Made by a program: the position numbers and the translations under genes. 64,000 nt of DNA, taken from Kribbella monticola (GTDB lineage Bacteria; Actinomycetota; Actinomycetes; Propionibacteriales; Kribbellaceae). The notes beneath the pieces were generated by a model. The model had not been told where the DNA came from, did no database searches, and saw nothing but the letters and a program-made list of their open reading frames with translations. This document shows positions 48,408 through 57,860 of this stretch, piece after piece. How positions within the stretch are numbered: the stretch's first letter is position 1; each line of letters opens with the position of its first letter. The stretch is taken from positions 1 to 64,000 of the forward strand of contig NZ_QFXK01000091.1 of NCBI RefSeq assembly GCF_003261635.1, given 5' to 3'.

Positions 48408-51248
48408 GTGGAGTTCAGGGTCCTGGGGCCGGTCGAGGCCGTCGAGGAAGGCCGGCAGGTCGTGATCCCGGCCGTGCGGGTGCGGACATTGCTCGCGGTG
48501 CTGCTGGCGCGGGCCGGCCGGGTCGTCTCGGTGCCCGAGATCGTCGACGGCGTGTGGGGCGAGTCCCTGCCGGCGAATCCGAAGCCGGCGGTGCAGAACT
48601 ACATCGGCCGACTGCGCGACTTCATCGGCGCCGACCTGGTGCGGACGCGGACGAACGGCTACCTGATCACCGTCGAACCGGCTGACCTCGTGGCCTTCCG
48701 CAGCCTGGTGGCCGCGGCAGGCGAAGCCACCGACCCGAAGGCTGCGGCCGACCTGTTGGCGCAGGCGCTCGGCTGCTGGCGTGGTGAGCCGTTCGCCGAT
48801 GTGGACTCGGAATCCCTGCGTCGCCACGAGGTGCCGCGCCTGATCGAGGAGCGGCTCGCCGCCGTCGAGCAGCACCATGACGCCCTGCTGGCGCTGGGGC
48901 AGCATGCCGCGCTGGTTGCCCCGCTGACCGCACTCACCCAAGAGCACCCGGTCCGTGAGCGCTTCCACGGCCAGCTGATGACCGCACTGTACCGGTCCGA
49001 CCGGCAGGCAGACGCGCTCGCTGTGTACGACGACCTCGCGGCGGCGCTGGCCGACGAGCTCGGGATCGAGCCTGGTCCTGAACTCCGCCGGATCAGGCAA
49101 GCGGTGCTGACCGGTGAACTCGACCGCAACCCGTCCAGCAGCGGTGCTGCCGAGCGTGGCCGGTCCGCGGATGGCTGGAGCACGGTCGCGCAGTTGCCAC
49201 TGAAGACCGCGGGTTTCGTCGGCCGCGGCGTACTCATCGACGAGGCGATGGGCGCTGTCGCCGATGGCCGGCGACTGCTCGTCGTGACCGGGGCGCCGGG
49301 CGTCGGCAAGACCAGCCTCGGGGTACGGATCGCTTACCTGCTGGCCGAATCGTTCCCGGATGGTCAGTGGTTCGTCCGGTTGCGGGACACCACCGCGGAG
49401 GACGTCCTGGGCGCGCTGCTGCGGCAGTCCGGCGTACCGGCTCCAGCGATTCCCGACGGGCTCGACGCCCGGTCGGCCGCGTTGCGTTCGCGACTGGCGG
49501 ACCGGCGCGTGCTGCTGGTGCTCGACGACGCGGCCGACGCCGATCACGTCCGGGCGTTGCTGCCGGGCTCCGGCGAGAGCGTGGTCCTGGTGACCAGTCG
49601 GTCCAGTCTGCACGGCTTGTCCCTCGACGGCGCCTACCTGATTCCGCTGGAGGTCCTGCCGCCCGACGAGGCCGGTGGACTGCTGGTCCAGTTCCTCGGT
49701 CCCGACCTGGTGCGGGCCGAGCCCGTTGCCGCCTCTGAGCTGATCGAGCTGTGCGGATCGCTGCCCTTGGCGTTGCGGATCGCGGCGGCGAACCTGGCGA
49801 ACCGTCGCGGCGCACCGATCTCGGCGTACGTCGCGGAGCTGCGCAAGGGGAACCGGCTGAGCAAGCTGGCGATCAGCGGCGACCCACGCAACGCAGTACG
49901 AGCCGCCTTCGATCTCTCGTACGCCGGGTTGCGTCCTGCCGAGCAGCGATTGTTCCGGCTGCTCGGGCTGGTGCCGGGAGCCGATTTCACGCTGCCCGCA
50001 GCTACTGCGCTGGCCGGGGATGATTCGGAGGATGCGCTGGAGGCCTTGGTCACGGCGAATCTCGTTCAGCGGGTATCGCTCGAGAGGTATATCTTCCACG
50101 ACCTGGTGCGGCTCTATGCGGCGGAACAGGCTGCGGACGAACCAGCTGACGCAGTACAGGGGTTGTTCGACTGGTACCTCAGTACTGCGGATGCAGCGGT
50201 GCAGTTCGGGCTGCGGCACGGAGTACAGCTGCCGCGGCCCGCGCTGCAGCACCAGCCGTTCGCTGATGGAGTCGAGGGCAAGGCCTGGATCACCAGCGAA
50301 CTGGAGAACCTGGTTGCGGTCGCTCGCGTTTCTCCGGCGCACAGTTGGCAACTGGCCGACGTACTGCGGCAGTACTTCGTCGACGACCTGCGGATCGGGC
50401 CGTGGCGGGCTGTCACCGAGGCGGGGCTGACCGCTGCAAGGCAGACAGGGAATGTCGCAGCCCAAGGGGTGCTGCTGCAGAGCCTCGGGATCTTGTCGCA
50501 CACCGTCGGTGAGGTGGAGACGGCGCTGGAGCAGTGGTACGAAGCGCTGGACTGTTATCGACGATCGCGGCTTCCCGACGCGGAGCCGTCGCTGCTGTCG
50601 AACCTGGGCGTCGCCCACATGATCCGGGACGAACTGGACCGGGCCGTCGCCGTGTTGACCGAGGCCCAGCAGGCGACGACGAACCAGGTGCTGTCGGCAA
50701 CGATTCTGATCAACCTCTCCTACGCGCACTGTCTCGCCGGCGATCTGTCTGCCGCGGTCGACGCGGCAACCGCCTGTCTGGAGATCGCGGTAGCCAACGA
50801 GCGGCAGATGTTGTCGGCCCGGGCGAACCGCGGCACAGCCCTTCACCTGTTGGGCGATCACCAAGCGGCGCAAGACGATCTGCGGCAGGCGCTGCCGGTG
50901 GCGAACCGGCAGACCGCCGTCGGCGTGCGGGCCGAACTGGCGCACTCGCTCGCGGCGACGGGGGAGCTCGACGAGGCGCTCGCGATGGCGGAGGAGGCGC
51001 TCGAACTCGCCGGCGACAATCCGTGGGGTAAGGCCGAGGCGTTGATCGCCCGCGGCGTCGTACGGAGTACTGCGGCAGGCGCCGCGTCGGCGGTCGCGTC
51101 CGGCTCAGCGGCCGGCGCCCGGCCCGGCTCAGCCGTCGACGATCTGGTCGAGGCACGACGGCTGGCGGAGCTGCACGGCTTCCCGCGGTTCCTGGCGGTG
51201 GTCGACCGCCTGCTCGCCGACCGCGGACATGACATCCGTCAGGCCTGA
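48408..51248 (+). CDS. AfsR/SARP-family transcriptional regulator (HTH-BTAD-NB-ARC-TPR)
   Basis: A 946-residue regulator. Residues 1-90 are the OmpR-like winged helix ('VRVRTLLAVLLARAGRVVSVPEIVDGVWG ... NYIGRLRDFI'), ~95-240 the BTAD domain, ~270-540 an NB-ARC ATPase with P-loop 'TGAPGVGKTS' near residue 295, Walker B 'LLVLDDAAD' and GLPL-type 'GSLPLALRIAA', and the rest TPR-like helical repeats. Such proteins activate secondary metabolism or respond to signals. GTG 48408 follows CAGGAGG; the longer upstream frame overlaps the divergent small gene. No biosynthetic cluster is adjacent. Confidence 0.9.
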   Translation: MEFRVLGPVEAVEEGRQVVIPAVRVRTLLAVLLARAGRVVSVPEIVDGVWGESLPANPKPAVQNYIGRLRDFIGADLVRTRTNGYLITVEPADLVAFRSLVAAAGEATDPKAAADLLAQALGCWRGEPFADVDSESLRRHEVPRLIEERLAAVEQHHDALLALGQHAALVAPLTALTQEHPVRERFHGQLMTALYRSDRQADALAVYDDLAAALADELGIEPGPELRRIRQAVLTGELDRNPSSSGAAERGRSADGWSTVAQLPLKTAGFVGRGVLIDEAMGAVADGRRLLVVTGAPGVGKTSLGVRIAYLLAESFPDGQWFVRLRDTTAEDVLGALLRQSGVPAPAIPDGLDARSAALRSRLADRRVLLVLDDAADADHVRALLPGSGESVVLVTSRSSLHGLSLDGAYLIPLEVLPPDEAGGLLVQFLGPDLVRAEPVAASELIELCGSLPLALRIAAANLANRRGAPISAYVAELRKGNRLSKLAISGDPRNAVRAAFDLSYAGLRPAEQRLFRLLGLVPGADFTLPAATALAGDDSEDALEALVTANLVQRVSLERYIFHDLVRLYAAEQAADEPADAVQGLFDWYLSTADAAVQFGLRHGVQLPRPALQHQPFADGVEGKAWITSELENLVAVARVSPAHSWQLADVLRQYFVDDLRIGPWRAVTEAGLTAARQTGNVAAQGVLLQSLGILSHTVGEVETALEQWYEALDCYRRSRLPDAEPSLLSNLGVAHMIRDELDRAVAVLTEAQQATTNQVLSATILINLSYAHCLAGDLSAAVDAATACLEIAVANERQMLSARANRGTALHLLGDHQAAQDDLRQALPVANRQTAVGVRAELAHSLAATGELDEALAMAEEALELAGDNPWGKAEALIARGVVRSTAAGAASAVASGSAAGARPGSAVDDLVEARRLAELHGFPRFLAVVDRLLADRGHDIRQA

Positions 51249-51326
51249 ATCAGGACGCACGGCATCCGCGCGCTGACGGCCCTTCGCCGAAGGTGGAGGC
51301 AGTCCACGAGAGTGAAGGAGTCTCAG

Positions 51327-52352
51327 ATGAAGCGGCGCTTCTGGCCGGCAGTGGGGTTGTTCTTCCTGGCGCCGTTGGTGGCGGAGTACCTGCTCGGGAA
51401 CCTGCCGATCACCGCCCTGTTCGCACTGGTCGGCCTGGCCGGCTTGTACGGCGGTGGCGCGGTGCTGATCCGCGAGTTCGTCCGGCGGCGGGGTTGGGGC
51501 TACCCGAGCATCCTGGTGCTCGCGCTCGCGTACGGCGTACTGGAGGAGGGGGTGACCACGCAGTCGCTGTTCAATCCGAACTACGCGGATCTGCGACTGC
51601 TCGACCCAGGCCACATCGGCTTCCTCGGCATGGGTGCGCCCTGGACGCTGATGGTGCTGACCTTGCACACGGTGTGGAGCATCACGGTTCCGATCGTGCT
51701 GGTGGAAGCCGTCTCCAAGCGGCCGCGCGAGCCCTGGCTCGGCAAGGCCGGCCTCACCGTCATGAGCGTGCTGTTCGTCCTCGGCGTGGTCGCGACAACG
51801 GCGATCCAGTTGAAGAACGACTCGTTCGTGGCGTCGCCTGCGCAGTTCGCCGGTGCCGCGCTGGTGTTCTTCGCGCTGATCGGCCTGGCCGCGAGGCTCG
51901 GATCCAATGTGTCGCGCCGCGGGCCCGGAGGGGTGCCCGCGGTGTGGCTCGTCGGGCTGAGCTCCTTGGCCGTCACGTCGGCGTTCATGCTGGTCAGTGA
52001 TCTGGACCTGCCGGGCTGGCCGACCGCGGCGATCTATGTCGTCGGCTGGGTGGTTGCGAGTCTCATCGTCTTGTCCTGGTCGCGGCGTGAAGCGTGGACC
52101 CGGCAGCATGTGCTCGCCCTGGCGAGCGGAGCGCTGCTCACCTATGCCTGGCACGCGTTTCCCGAGTCGCCGGTGTTCGACGCCTCGAAGACGGTCGACC
52201 TGATCGGGAACGCGGTGTTCGCAGCGCTGGCCCTGATCCTGCTCTGGTTCGCCTGGCGCCGGGTGGCAGTGGTCACACCCGCGGCCGGTACGACGGCTGG
52301 TACTCCGGCCGTGGATGAGACAATCAGGCGTGACGAGTTCAGTGACTCCTGA
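51327..52352 (+). CDS. Polytopic membrane protein of unknown function
   Basis: A 341-residue protein with about nine hydrophobic segments. 'YGVLEEGVTTQSLFNPNY' after the third segment contains a paired glutamate that faintly recalls CAAX-protease-like membrane enzymes, but the other motifs are lacking. I do not recognise the family. ATG 51327 follows AAGGAG with six intervening bases. It ends 23 bp inside the start of the MFS gene. Confidence 0.65.
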   Translation: MKRRFWPAVGLFFLAPLVAEYLLGNLPITALFALVGLAGLYGGGAVLIREFVRRRGWGYPSILVLALAYGVLEEGVTTQSLFNPNYADLRLLDPGHIGFLGMGAPWTLMVLTLHTVWSITVPIVLVEAVSKRPREPWLGKAGLTVMSVLFVLGVVATTAIQLKNDSFVASPAQFAGAALVFFALIGLAARLGSNVSRRGPGGVPAVWLVGLSSLAVTSAFMLVSDLDLPGWPTAAIYVVGWVVASLIVLSWSRREAWTRQHVLALASGALLTYAWHAFPESPVFDASKTVDLIGNAVFAALALILLWFAWRRVAVVTPAAGTTAGTPAVDETIRRDEFSDS

Positions 52353-53544
52353 CAGCCGGCTGGCTGCGCGGCATGTCGGACCGGCCCTGCTGGCCCTGGC
52401 GATCGGTGGTTTCGCGATCGGGACCACCGAGTTCGTCACGATGGGCCTGCTGCCGCAGATCGCCGACGGGGTGCACATCTCCATCCCGACCGCCGGACAC
52501 GTCATCTCGGCGTACGCGATCGGGGTCGTCGTCGGTGCGCCGCTGATCGCCGCCCTGGGCGCACGGACCGGCCGCAAACGCCTGCTGCTCGGCCTGATGG
52601 CGGTATTTGTCCTAGGCAACGTTCTCTCGGCCGTTGCCGGCAGCTACGAAATGCTGATGGCTGCCCGGTTCCTGACCGGCCTGCCACACGGTGCGTTCTT
52701 CGGGATCGGGGCCGTCGTCGGCGCGTCCATGGTGCCGGCCAACCGGCGGGCCTGGGCGGTCTCGATGATCATGGTCGGCCTGCCGGTGGCGAACATCATC
52801 GGTGTCCCGCTGACCACGCTGCTCGGTCAACGGGTCGGCTGGCAGATCCCGTTCCTCGCCGTCGGCGTACTCGGTCTGCTCACGTTGGTCGCGGTCTGGT
52901 TCTGGGTCACGCCGCAACCGGTCGGCAACGACGTCAACGTCCGCAGTGAGCTGAGCGCCTTGGCCAAACCGCAGGTCTGGATGGCCCTGCTGGTCGGCAT
53001 GGTCGGCTTCGGCGGCATGTTCGCGACGTACTCGTTCATCACACCGACGATGACGGACCTGGCCGGCTTCAGCGAGGCCGCGGTGACGATCGTGCTGGCC
53101 GTGTACGGCGTCGGCATGACCGGCGGCACCCTGGTCGGCGGCCGACTCGCCGACCGAGCGCTGATGCCCAGCCTGTACGGCGGGTTGGTCGCCGTCACCG
53201 TCGTTCTCGGGACCTTCGGGTGGCTCGCGCAGTCCAAGGCCGGCGCCTTGGTCGGGGTGTTCGCGATGGGCTTCAGCGCGAGCATTTTGATTCCGGCGCT
53301 GCAGACCCGGTTGATGGACGTCGCGCACGAAGGCCAGTCGCTGGCGGCGTCGCTGAACCACTCGACGCTGAACGTCGCGAACGCTCTCGGCGCCTGGCTC
53401 GGCAGCGTCGTACTGGCCGCCGGCTACGGCTACGAATGGCCGAGCCGGGTCGGCGCGGTGCTGGCCGTCGCTGGTCTTGTGCTCGCACTGGTGTCGGGCC
53501 AGATGGACCGGCGGACGGCTGAGTCACCTGTGGTCGCGCCGTGA
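52330..53544 (+). CDS. MFS transporter, DHA1/AraJ-like
   Basis: A 404-residue twelve-helix major facilitator. 'GGFAIGTTEFVTMGLLPQIADGVHISIPTAGHVISAYAIGVVVGAPLIAALGARTGRKRLLL' (helices 1-3 with the G-x-x-x-D/T-R-x-G-R loop) is typical of AraJ/YdhP-type exporters for sugars or drugs. GTG 52330 is preferred; ATG 52315 is in frame. Its 3' end overlaps the convergent sigma-like gene by 115 bp. Confidence 0.88.
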   Translation: MTSSVTPDSRLAARHVGPALLALAIGGFAIGTTEFVTMGLLPQIADGVHISIPTAGHVISAYAIGVVVGAPLIAALGARTGRKRLLLGLMAVFVLGNVLSAVAGSYEMLMAARFLTGLPHGAFFGIGAVVGASMVPANRRAWAVSMIMVGLPVANIIGVPLTTLLGQRVGWQIPFLAVGVLGLLTLVAVWFWVTPQPVGNDVNVRSELSALAKPQVWMALLVGMVGFGGMFATYSFITPTMTDLAGFSEAAVTIVLAVYGVGMTGGTLVGGRLADRALMPSLYGGLVAVTVVLGTFGWLAQSKAGALVGVFAMGFSASILIPALQTRLMDVAHEGQSLAASLNHSTLNVANALGAWLGSVVLAAGYGYEWPSRVGAVLAVAGLVLALVSGQMDRRTAESPVVAP

Positions 53545-54599
53545 CGCCGTAGCTGATCAGGTTTGCGCAGCCCGTTCCGGGCGTGGAGGTACGCGGCTGC
53601 GGCGGTATGGCGCGGCAGGGTGGGGTCGAGCTCGGCCAGCGCGGCCAGGCCCGCCCGTGGGCCTTCGGCCTCGCCGACTGCGACAGCGCGGTTGAGGCGG
53701 GCTACCGGATTGTCGGTGAGCCGCAGCAGTTCGTCGTACCACTCGACGATCTGTACCCAGTCGGTCTCATCGGCGGTGGGTGCGTCGGCGTGCAGCGCGG
53801 CGATGGCGGCCTGGGCCTGGAACTCGCCCAGCCGGTCGCGGGCGAGAGCCGTCTGGAGTACGTCGACGCCCGCCGCGATCAGGCGGGTATCCCATCGGCT
53901 GCGGTCCTGTTCGGCGAGCGGCACGAGGCTGCCGTCGGCGCGGATGCGTGCAGGGCGTCGAGCATGGTGGAGCAGCATGAGCGCCAGGAGACCGGCAACC
54001 TCCTCATGGTCGACCTTGGCCGCCAGTTGGCGGGTGAGTCGGATCGCCTCGGCCGCGAGGTCGACGTCGCCGGAGTAGCCCTCGTTGAACACCAGGTAGA
54101 GCACGCGCAGCACCGTTGCGACGTCACCGGGCTGGTCGAATCGGACACCGGACAGGGTCCGCTTGGCCCGGAGGATCCGCTGGGACATGGTCGCTTCGGG
54201 GACGAGATAAGCCCGCGCGATCTGACGTGTGGTCAGTCCGCCGACCGCGCGCAGCGTCAGCGCGACCGACGATGCCGGGGTCAAGGCGGGGTGCGCGCAC
54301 AGGAAGTACAGCTGAAGCGTGTCGTCCGCAGTCTCGGCCGGTCCGGGCCGGGGCTCGCCGCCGACCCGCAGCTCGCGCCGCCGCCGGGCGGTGTCGGACC
54401 GTTCGGCGTCCAGGAACCTGCGCCAGGCAACGGTGATCAACCAGCCCATGGGGTTGTGGGGCGGCCCGTCCCGCCACACGCCCACGGCCTCGGCCAAGGC
54501 GTCCTGGACGGCGTCCTCGGCCGCCGCGAAGCCGACCCCGCGGCGGACCAGGACTCCGATCACCGTGGGTACGAAGTCCCGCAGCGACGTCTCGTTCAC
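53430..54599 (-). CDS. ECF-like sigma factor with DUF6596 C-terminal region, altered 3' end
   Basis: A 389-residue sigma factor of the large ECF group paired with YCII proteins. Region 2 is 'AEDAVQDALAEAVGVWRDGPPHNPMGWLITVAWRRFLDAERSD', region 4 'TPASSVALTLRAVGGLTTRQIARAYLVPEATMSQRILRAKR', and the rest the DUF6596 helices ('YLVFNEGYSGDVDLAAEAIRLTRQL'). After 'AAAAYLHARNGL' the family's final ~40 residues are replaced by unrelated antisense sequence of the MFS gene. GTG 54599 overlaps the YCII stop. Confidence 0.78.
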   Translation of the reverse strand: MNETSLRDFVPTVIGVLVRRGVGFAAAEDAVQDALAEAVGVWRDGPPHNPMGWLITVAWRRFLDAERSDTARRRRELRVGGEPRPGPAETADDTLQLYFLCAHPALTPASSVALTLRAVGGLTTRQIARAYLVPEATMSQRILRAKRTLSGVRFDQPGDVATVLRVLYLVFNEGYSGDVDLAAEAIRLTRQLAAKVDHEEVAGLLALMLLHHARRPARIRADGSLVPLAEQDRSRWDTRLIAAGVDVLQTALARDRLGEFQAQAAIAALHADAPTADETDWVQIVEWYDELLRLTDNPVARLNRAVAVGEAEGPRAGLAALAELDPTLPRHTAAAAYLHARNGLRKPDQLRRHGATTGDSAVRRSIWPDTSASTRPATASTAPTRLGHS

Positions 54600-54793
54600 C
54601 TGGCGATCAGATCCTTGGTCTCGACGAACGGCCCGTCGGTCATCGGTGGCCGCCGCCGGCCGCCGTACCGCAGGTCGCGCGTGAACTGCACCTGCGCGTC
54701 GATCTCGTCCAGCGTCCACCGGTCCATCGGAGGAAGGGCGACGGCGCGGGCCGGGCCACCCCGGTAGTGCTTGAGCTTCAGGTACTTGGCCAT
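54596..54793 (-). pseudogene. Shortened YCII-family gene
   Basis: A 65-residue YCII-related protein. It starts well ('MAKYLKLKHYRGGPARAVALPPMDRWTLDEIDAQVQFTRDL', ATG 54793 after GAGGAGAAGG), then jumps to 'RYGGRRRPPMTDGPFVETKDLIA' and stops. Full-length relatives (~115-140 residues) have about 25 more residues in the middle and a C-terminal half after DLIAG. An internal deletion plus a 3' loss, joined to the sigma start by GTGA, is the simplest reading. Confidence 0.65.
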
Positions 54794-54972
54794 CACCTTC
54801 TCCTCACGGTCAGCGGATCCCGGCGTCGGCCACCAGACTCGCTCCGGGGACGGCCCGACCGGCAGATGACGATGTGGACAGTTGGAGATGACAGATGTCA
54901 TCGGTCGGTGTGGATTCGCGCATCTGTCGCTGTGCGAGCCAGGTCGGGCAGGCTGGCACGGGAGGAGGGCAG

Positions 54973-56043
54973 ATGGCGATCGTGCTGGAGCTCCGCCGGC
55001 CGAGGAACGCAGTACGGCCTGCCGGCGGCATAACGTATGGAGCTGTGACTCCGTACCGGGCAGAGGGCCGAGTGGCGTACCCGGACCGGCTGGTCCGGTT
55101 CATCGCCCTCGCCCCGCTGCTCGCCTCGACCCTGATCGCTGTCGTCCAGCTGTCGAACCTCACCGGGAGTCCGACCCGGATTCTGATCGACGTCGCGCTC
55201 AGCCTCTGTCTGATGGCGCCGCATCTGCAGCATCTCTGGGCCCTCGCCCACGCGGAGCGTCCGCGGGCGGGAGGTTGGACCCTCGCCGTGGTGCTCGTGG
55301 CCTACCTGGCAGGCCTGCCGCTGGCCGGTATCGCCTGGCCCTTGATGGGCGTGCAGGTGCTGGTCTCGCTGGCCATCGTGCTCCCGCGGTCCTGGTCGGT
55401 GGCGGCCGGAGGCGGGCTGGTGATCGGGATCCTGATCGTCACCCAGGTGTTCTACCCGGGCACGAATCCGCTCTGGATCACCGTGGTCATCCTCGACCGG
55501 TCCGGAGCCTGCTTGGTGCTGGCCTGGTTCTCCGCGGCTCTGCGCCAGCTGCTGGCAGCCCGTGCGGATCTGGCCACTCAGGCCGTACTGCGGGAGCGCC
55601 TCCGGATCGATGCCGAACTGGCCGAGACCGTCGGCACAGCTCTTCGCGCCATCGAAGCCCGTGGTGTCGTCGCCGGCCGGCTGGTCGACGCGGAGTCGAC
55701 GGCTGCGGCGCAGGTACTCGGCGCATTGGTCGACGGCTCGCGTCGGACCCTGGCCGAAACCCGGCGGATGATTCGGGCGTATCAGCGCGGCTCGCTGGGT
55801 GCCGAGCTGGACACGGCGGTCGCCCTGCTCAACGCTGCCGGCATCACCACCCACCTCGTACTGCCCGGCGGCGAAGTGACCGAGTCGGCCGATGGCGAGT
55901 TCGCCAAGGCCCTTCGCGCCACGGTCGATCGCCTGCTGCACGACGGATCTGTTCGAAGCTGCCGGCTCACGGTGGTCCGCTCGGGGTCCGGCCTCCGGCT
56001 GCTGTCGGCCGTCGACGGCTCGACCGAGGCGGGTCTGGCATGA
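54973..56043 (+). CDS. Sensor-kinase-like membrane protein lacking the phosphoacceptor histidine
   Basis: A 356-residue protein with five or six membrane helices (residues ~40-190) and a HisKA_3-like helix pair. In 'RERLRIDAELAETVG' the position of the phosphorylated His is Ala217 (compare 'RVRVSRDLHDLLG' in the next gene). The C-terminal part lacks the N and G boxes of an ATPase domain. It is a degenerate partner of the kinase that follows, coupled by ATGA. ATG 54973 is preceded by GGAGGAGGG; in-frame upstream starts have no RBS. Confidence 0.75.
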   Translation: MAIVLELRRPRNAVRPAGGITYGAVTPYRAEGRVAYPDRLVRFIALAPLLASTLIAVVQLSNLTGSPTRILIDVALSLCLMAPHLQHLWALAHAERPRAGGWTLAVVLVAYLAGLPLAGIAWPLMGVQVLVSLAIVLPRSWSVAAGGGLVIGILIVTQVFYPGTNPLWITVVILDRSGACLVLAWFSAALRQLLAARADLATQAVLRERLRIDAELAETVGTALRAIEARGVVAGRLVDAESTAAAQVLGALVDGSRRTLAETRRMIRAYQRGSLGAELDTAVALLNAAGITTHLVLPGGEVTESADGEFAKALRATVDRLLHDGSVRSCRLTVVRSGSGLRLLSAVDGSTEAGLA

Positions 56044-57200
56044 CACCGGACGCACTGCAGTGGATCGCGCGGCGAGCCCCTTGGGCGATGCTCGGCCTGC
56101 ACCTGACCATCATCGTCCTGCCGCTGGTTCTGGTGACCACCGGCGGGATGGCCCATCACAGCATCCAGCAGATCGCGTTCGCAGTACCGGCACTGACCGC
56201 AGTTGCCGTCCTGCATCTGCGCCATGTCCGGGCTGCTGCTCGGGGCTCCCGGCCCAGCGGATGGCCTTGGTCGCTCGCCGGTCTCGCTCTGCTGGCCTAT
56301 CTGCCGCTGAACTGGATCGGGATCGACTGGAGCTCCACCGGCATCCTGCTGGCTTCGTCGGCGATGCTTCTGCTCCCGGGGCACTGGCGGTTCTCGGTCG
56401 GTTTCGCGGTTCCCTTCGTCATCAACACCGGGTGGAACGCCATCGTGGCCCTCGACCTCCTCGGGACTGCGCGAGGCGGTGCGACCGGCACCAACAACAG
56501 CCGGGTGGTCCTCGGGATCTACTGGGTCGGCATCCAGCTCGTCTTCATATTCGCCCTGTACGGCGTGGTCAGGCTGGTCGTGCTGGTGAACGAGCTGTAC
56601 GAGACGCAGTCCGAGCTGGCTCAGCTGGCGGTCGACCGGGAACGGGTCCGGGTGTCGCGGGACCTGCACGATCTGCTCGGACAGAGCTTGTCGGCGATCT
56701 CGCTGAAGGGTGATCTGGCGATCCGGTTGTTACCGATCGATGCGGCCGGCGCGCAGACCGAGATCGCCGGCCTGACCGAGGTGGCCCGCACCGCGCTGCG
56801 CGACGTACGGGCTATCACCCGCGACGAGCATCAGGTGACGCTGCGGGACGAGATCACGGCGGCTGCCGCGTTGCTTGCCGCTGCCGGGGTGGATGCGCGG
56901 ATCGACGACGGCGGCTACGAGTTGCCGGAGCCGGCCGAACGCGTGCTGGCCTGGGCTGTGCGAGAAGGCACCACGAACCTGCTGCGGCACAGCGACGCGT
57001 CGTACTGCGTGATCAAGCTGACCCTCGTCGACGGGCAGGTCCGGCTCGAGATGACGAATGACGGCGTACGGTCGGCGGTGAGTGTGGACGGCAGCGGGAT
57101 CGCCGGGCTGCACGAGCGGGCGGCGGCGCTGGGTGGACGAGCGCATACGCAGACGGCCGGGAACACGTTCCGGTTGTCCGTCAGCCTGGAGGTCAGATGA
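56040..57200 (+). CDS. Sensor histidine kinase, NarL/DesK type
   Basis: A 386-residue membrane kinase with five or six helices (residues ~15-185), HisKA_3 dimerisation domain with phosphoacceptor H210 in 'SRDLHDLLGQSLSAISLKGDLA', and HATPase with N box 'EGTTNLLRHS' and G boxes 'VDGSGIAGLHERAAALGG'. It should phosphorylate the response regulator encoded next (ATGA overlap). Helices packed near the membrane suggest sensing of membrane state, as in DesK. Confidence 0.9.
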   Translation: MTPDALQWIARRAPWAMLGLHLTIIVLPLVLVTTGGMAHHSIQQIAFAVPALTAVAVLHLRHVRAAARGSRPSGWPWSLAGLALLAYLPLNWIGIDWSSTGILLASSAMLLLPGHWRFSVGFAVPFVINTGWNAIVALDLLGTARGGATGTNNSRVVLGIYWVGIQLVFIFALYGVVRLVVLVNELYETQSELAQLAVDRERVRVSRDLHDLLGQSLSAISLKGDLAIRLLPIDAAGAQTEIAGLTEVARTALRDVRAITRDEHQVTLRDEITAAAALLAAAGVDARIDDGGYELPEPAERVLAWAVREGTTNLLRHSDASYCVIKLTLVDGQVRLEMTNDGVRSAVSVDGSGIAGLHERAAALGGRAHTQTAGNTFRLSVSLEVR

Positions 57201-57802
57201 TCAGGGTCCTCATCGCCGAGGACATGCACATGATCCGCGGCGCGCTGGTGGCCCTGCTGTCCTTGGAGGAGGACATGGAGGTCGTGGCGGAGCTGGATCG
57301 CGGCGACGAGATCGTCGCCGCGGCGTTGCGGACGCGGCCCGATGTGGCGGTGCTGGACATCGACCTGCCGGGCGTCGACGGACTGACCGCGGCCGGTGAA
57401 CTGCACGAGAAGTTGCCGTCAGCAAGGATCTTGGTACTCACCGGGTTGAGCCAGCCGGGCGTACTGCTGCGGGCACTGCAGGCCCACGTTCGCGGGTTCA
57501 TCGTGAAGGACGCGCCGGCCGAGACGCTGGCCGACGGCGTACGACGGGTTCACGCGGGGGAGCGGGTCATCGACCCGGATCTGATCGCGGCCGCCCTCGA
57601 AACCGGCACCAGCCCGCTCACCGCCCGAGAGGCCGACGTACTGCGAGCCGCCGAGTCGGGGCTGCCGACAGATCAGATCGCGAGCCGGTTGTCGCTGTCG
57701 TCCGCGACGGTGCGCAACTACCTGTCCAACGCCATCACCAAGGTGGGTGCGCACAACCGGCTCGACGCGATCAGGATCGCGCGCAACGCCGGCTGGCTCT
57801 AG
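57197..57802 (+). CDS. NarL/LuxR-type response regulator
   Basis: A 201-residue regulator. The receiver has acidic pocket E8-D9, phosphorylated D54 in 'VAVLDIDLPG', T82 and K104. The C-terminal LuxR HTH is 'LTAREADVLRAAESGLPTDQIASRLSLSSATVRNYLSNAITKVGAHNRLDA' (residues ~136-186). The closest general likeness is DesR. It overlaps the kinase gene; target genes are not evident in the window. Confidence 0.92.
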   Translation: MIRVLIAEDMHMIRGALVALLSLEEDMEVVAELDRGDEIVAAALRTRPDVAVLDIDLPGVDGLTAAGELHEKLPSARILVLTGLSQPGVLLRALQAHVRGFIVKDAPAETLADGVRRVHAGERVIDPDLIAAALETGTSPLTAREADVLRAAESGLPTDQIASRLSLSSATVRNYLSNAITKVGAHNRLDAIRIARNAGWL

Positions 57803-57860
57803 CCCTGCCCCTCCCGACCCGACCGATCTCCGCCCTCGCCTTCCTTCACCCGGCCTGCCT

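Noticed and set aside
48408..51248. Regulator of a biosynthetic gene cluster in the window
   Set aside because: The flanking genes are a membrane protein, an MFS exporter and an oxidase; no polyketide, peptide or terpene cluster is present.
51327..52352. CAAX (CPBP) protease
   Set aside because: One Glu-Glu pair is present, but the downstream FxxxH and HxxxN/B-type motifs are not.
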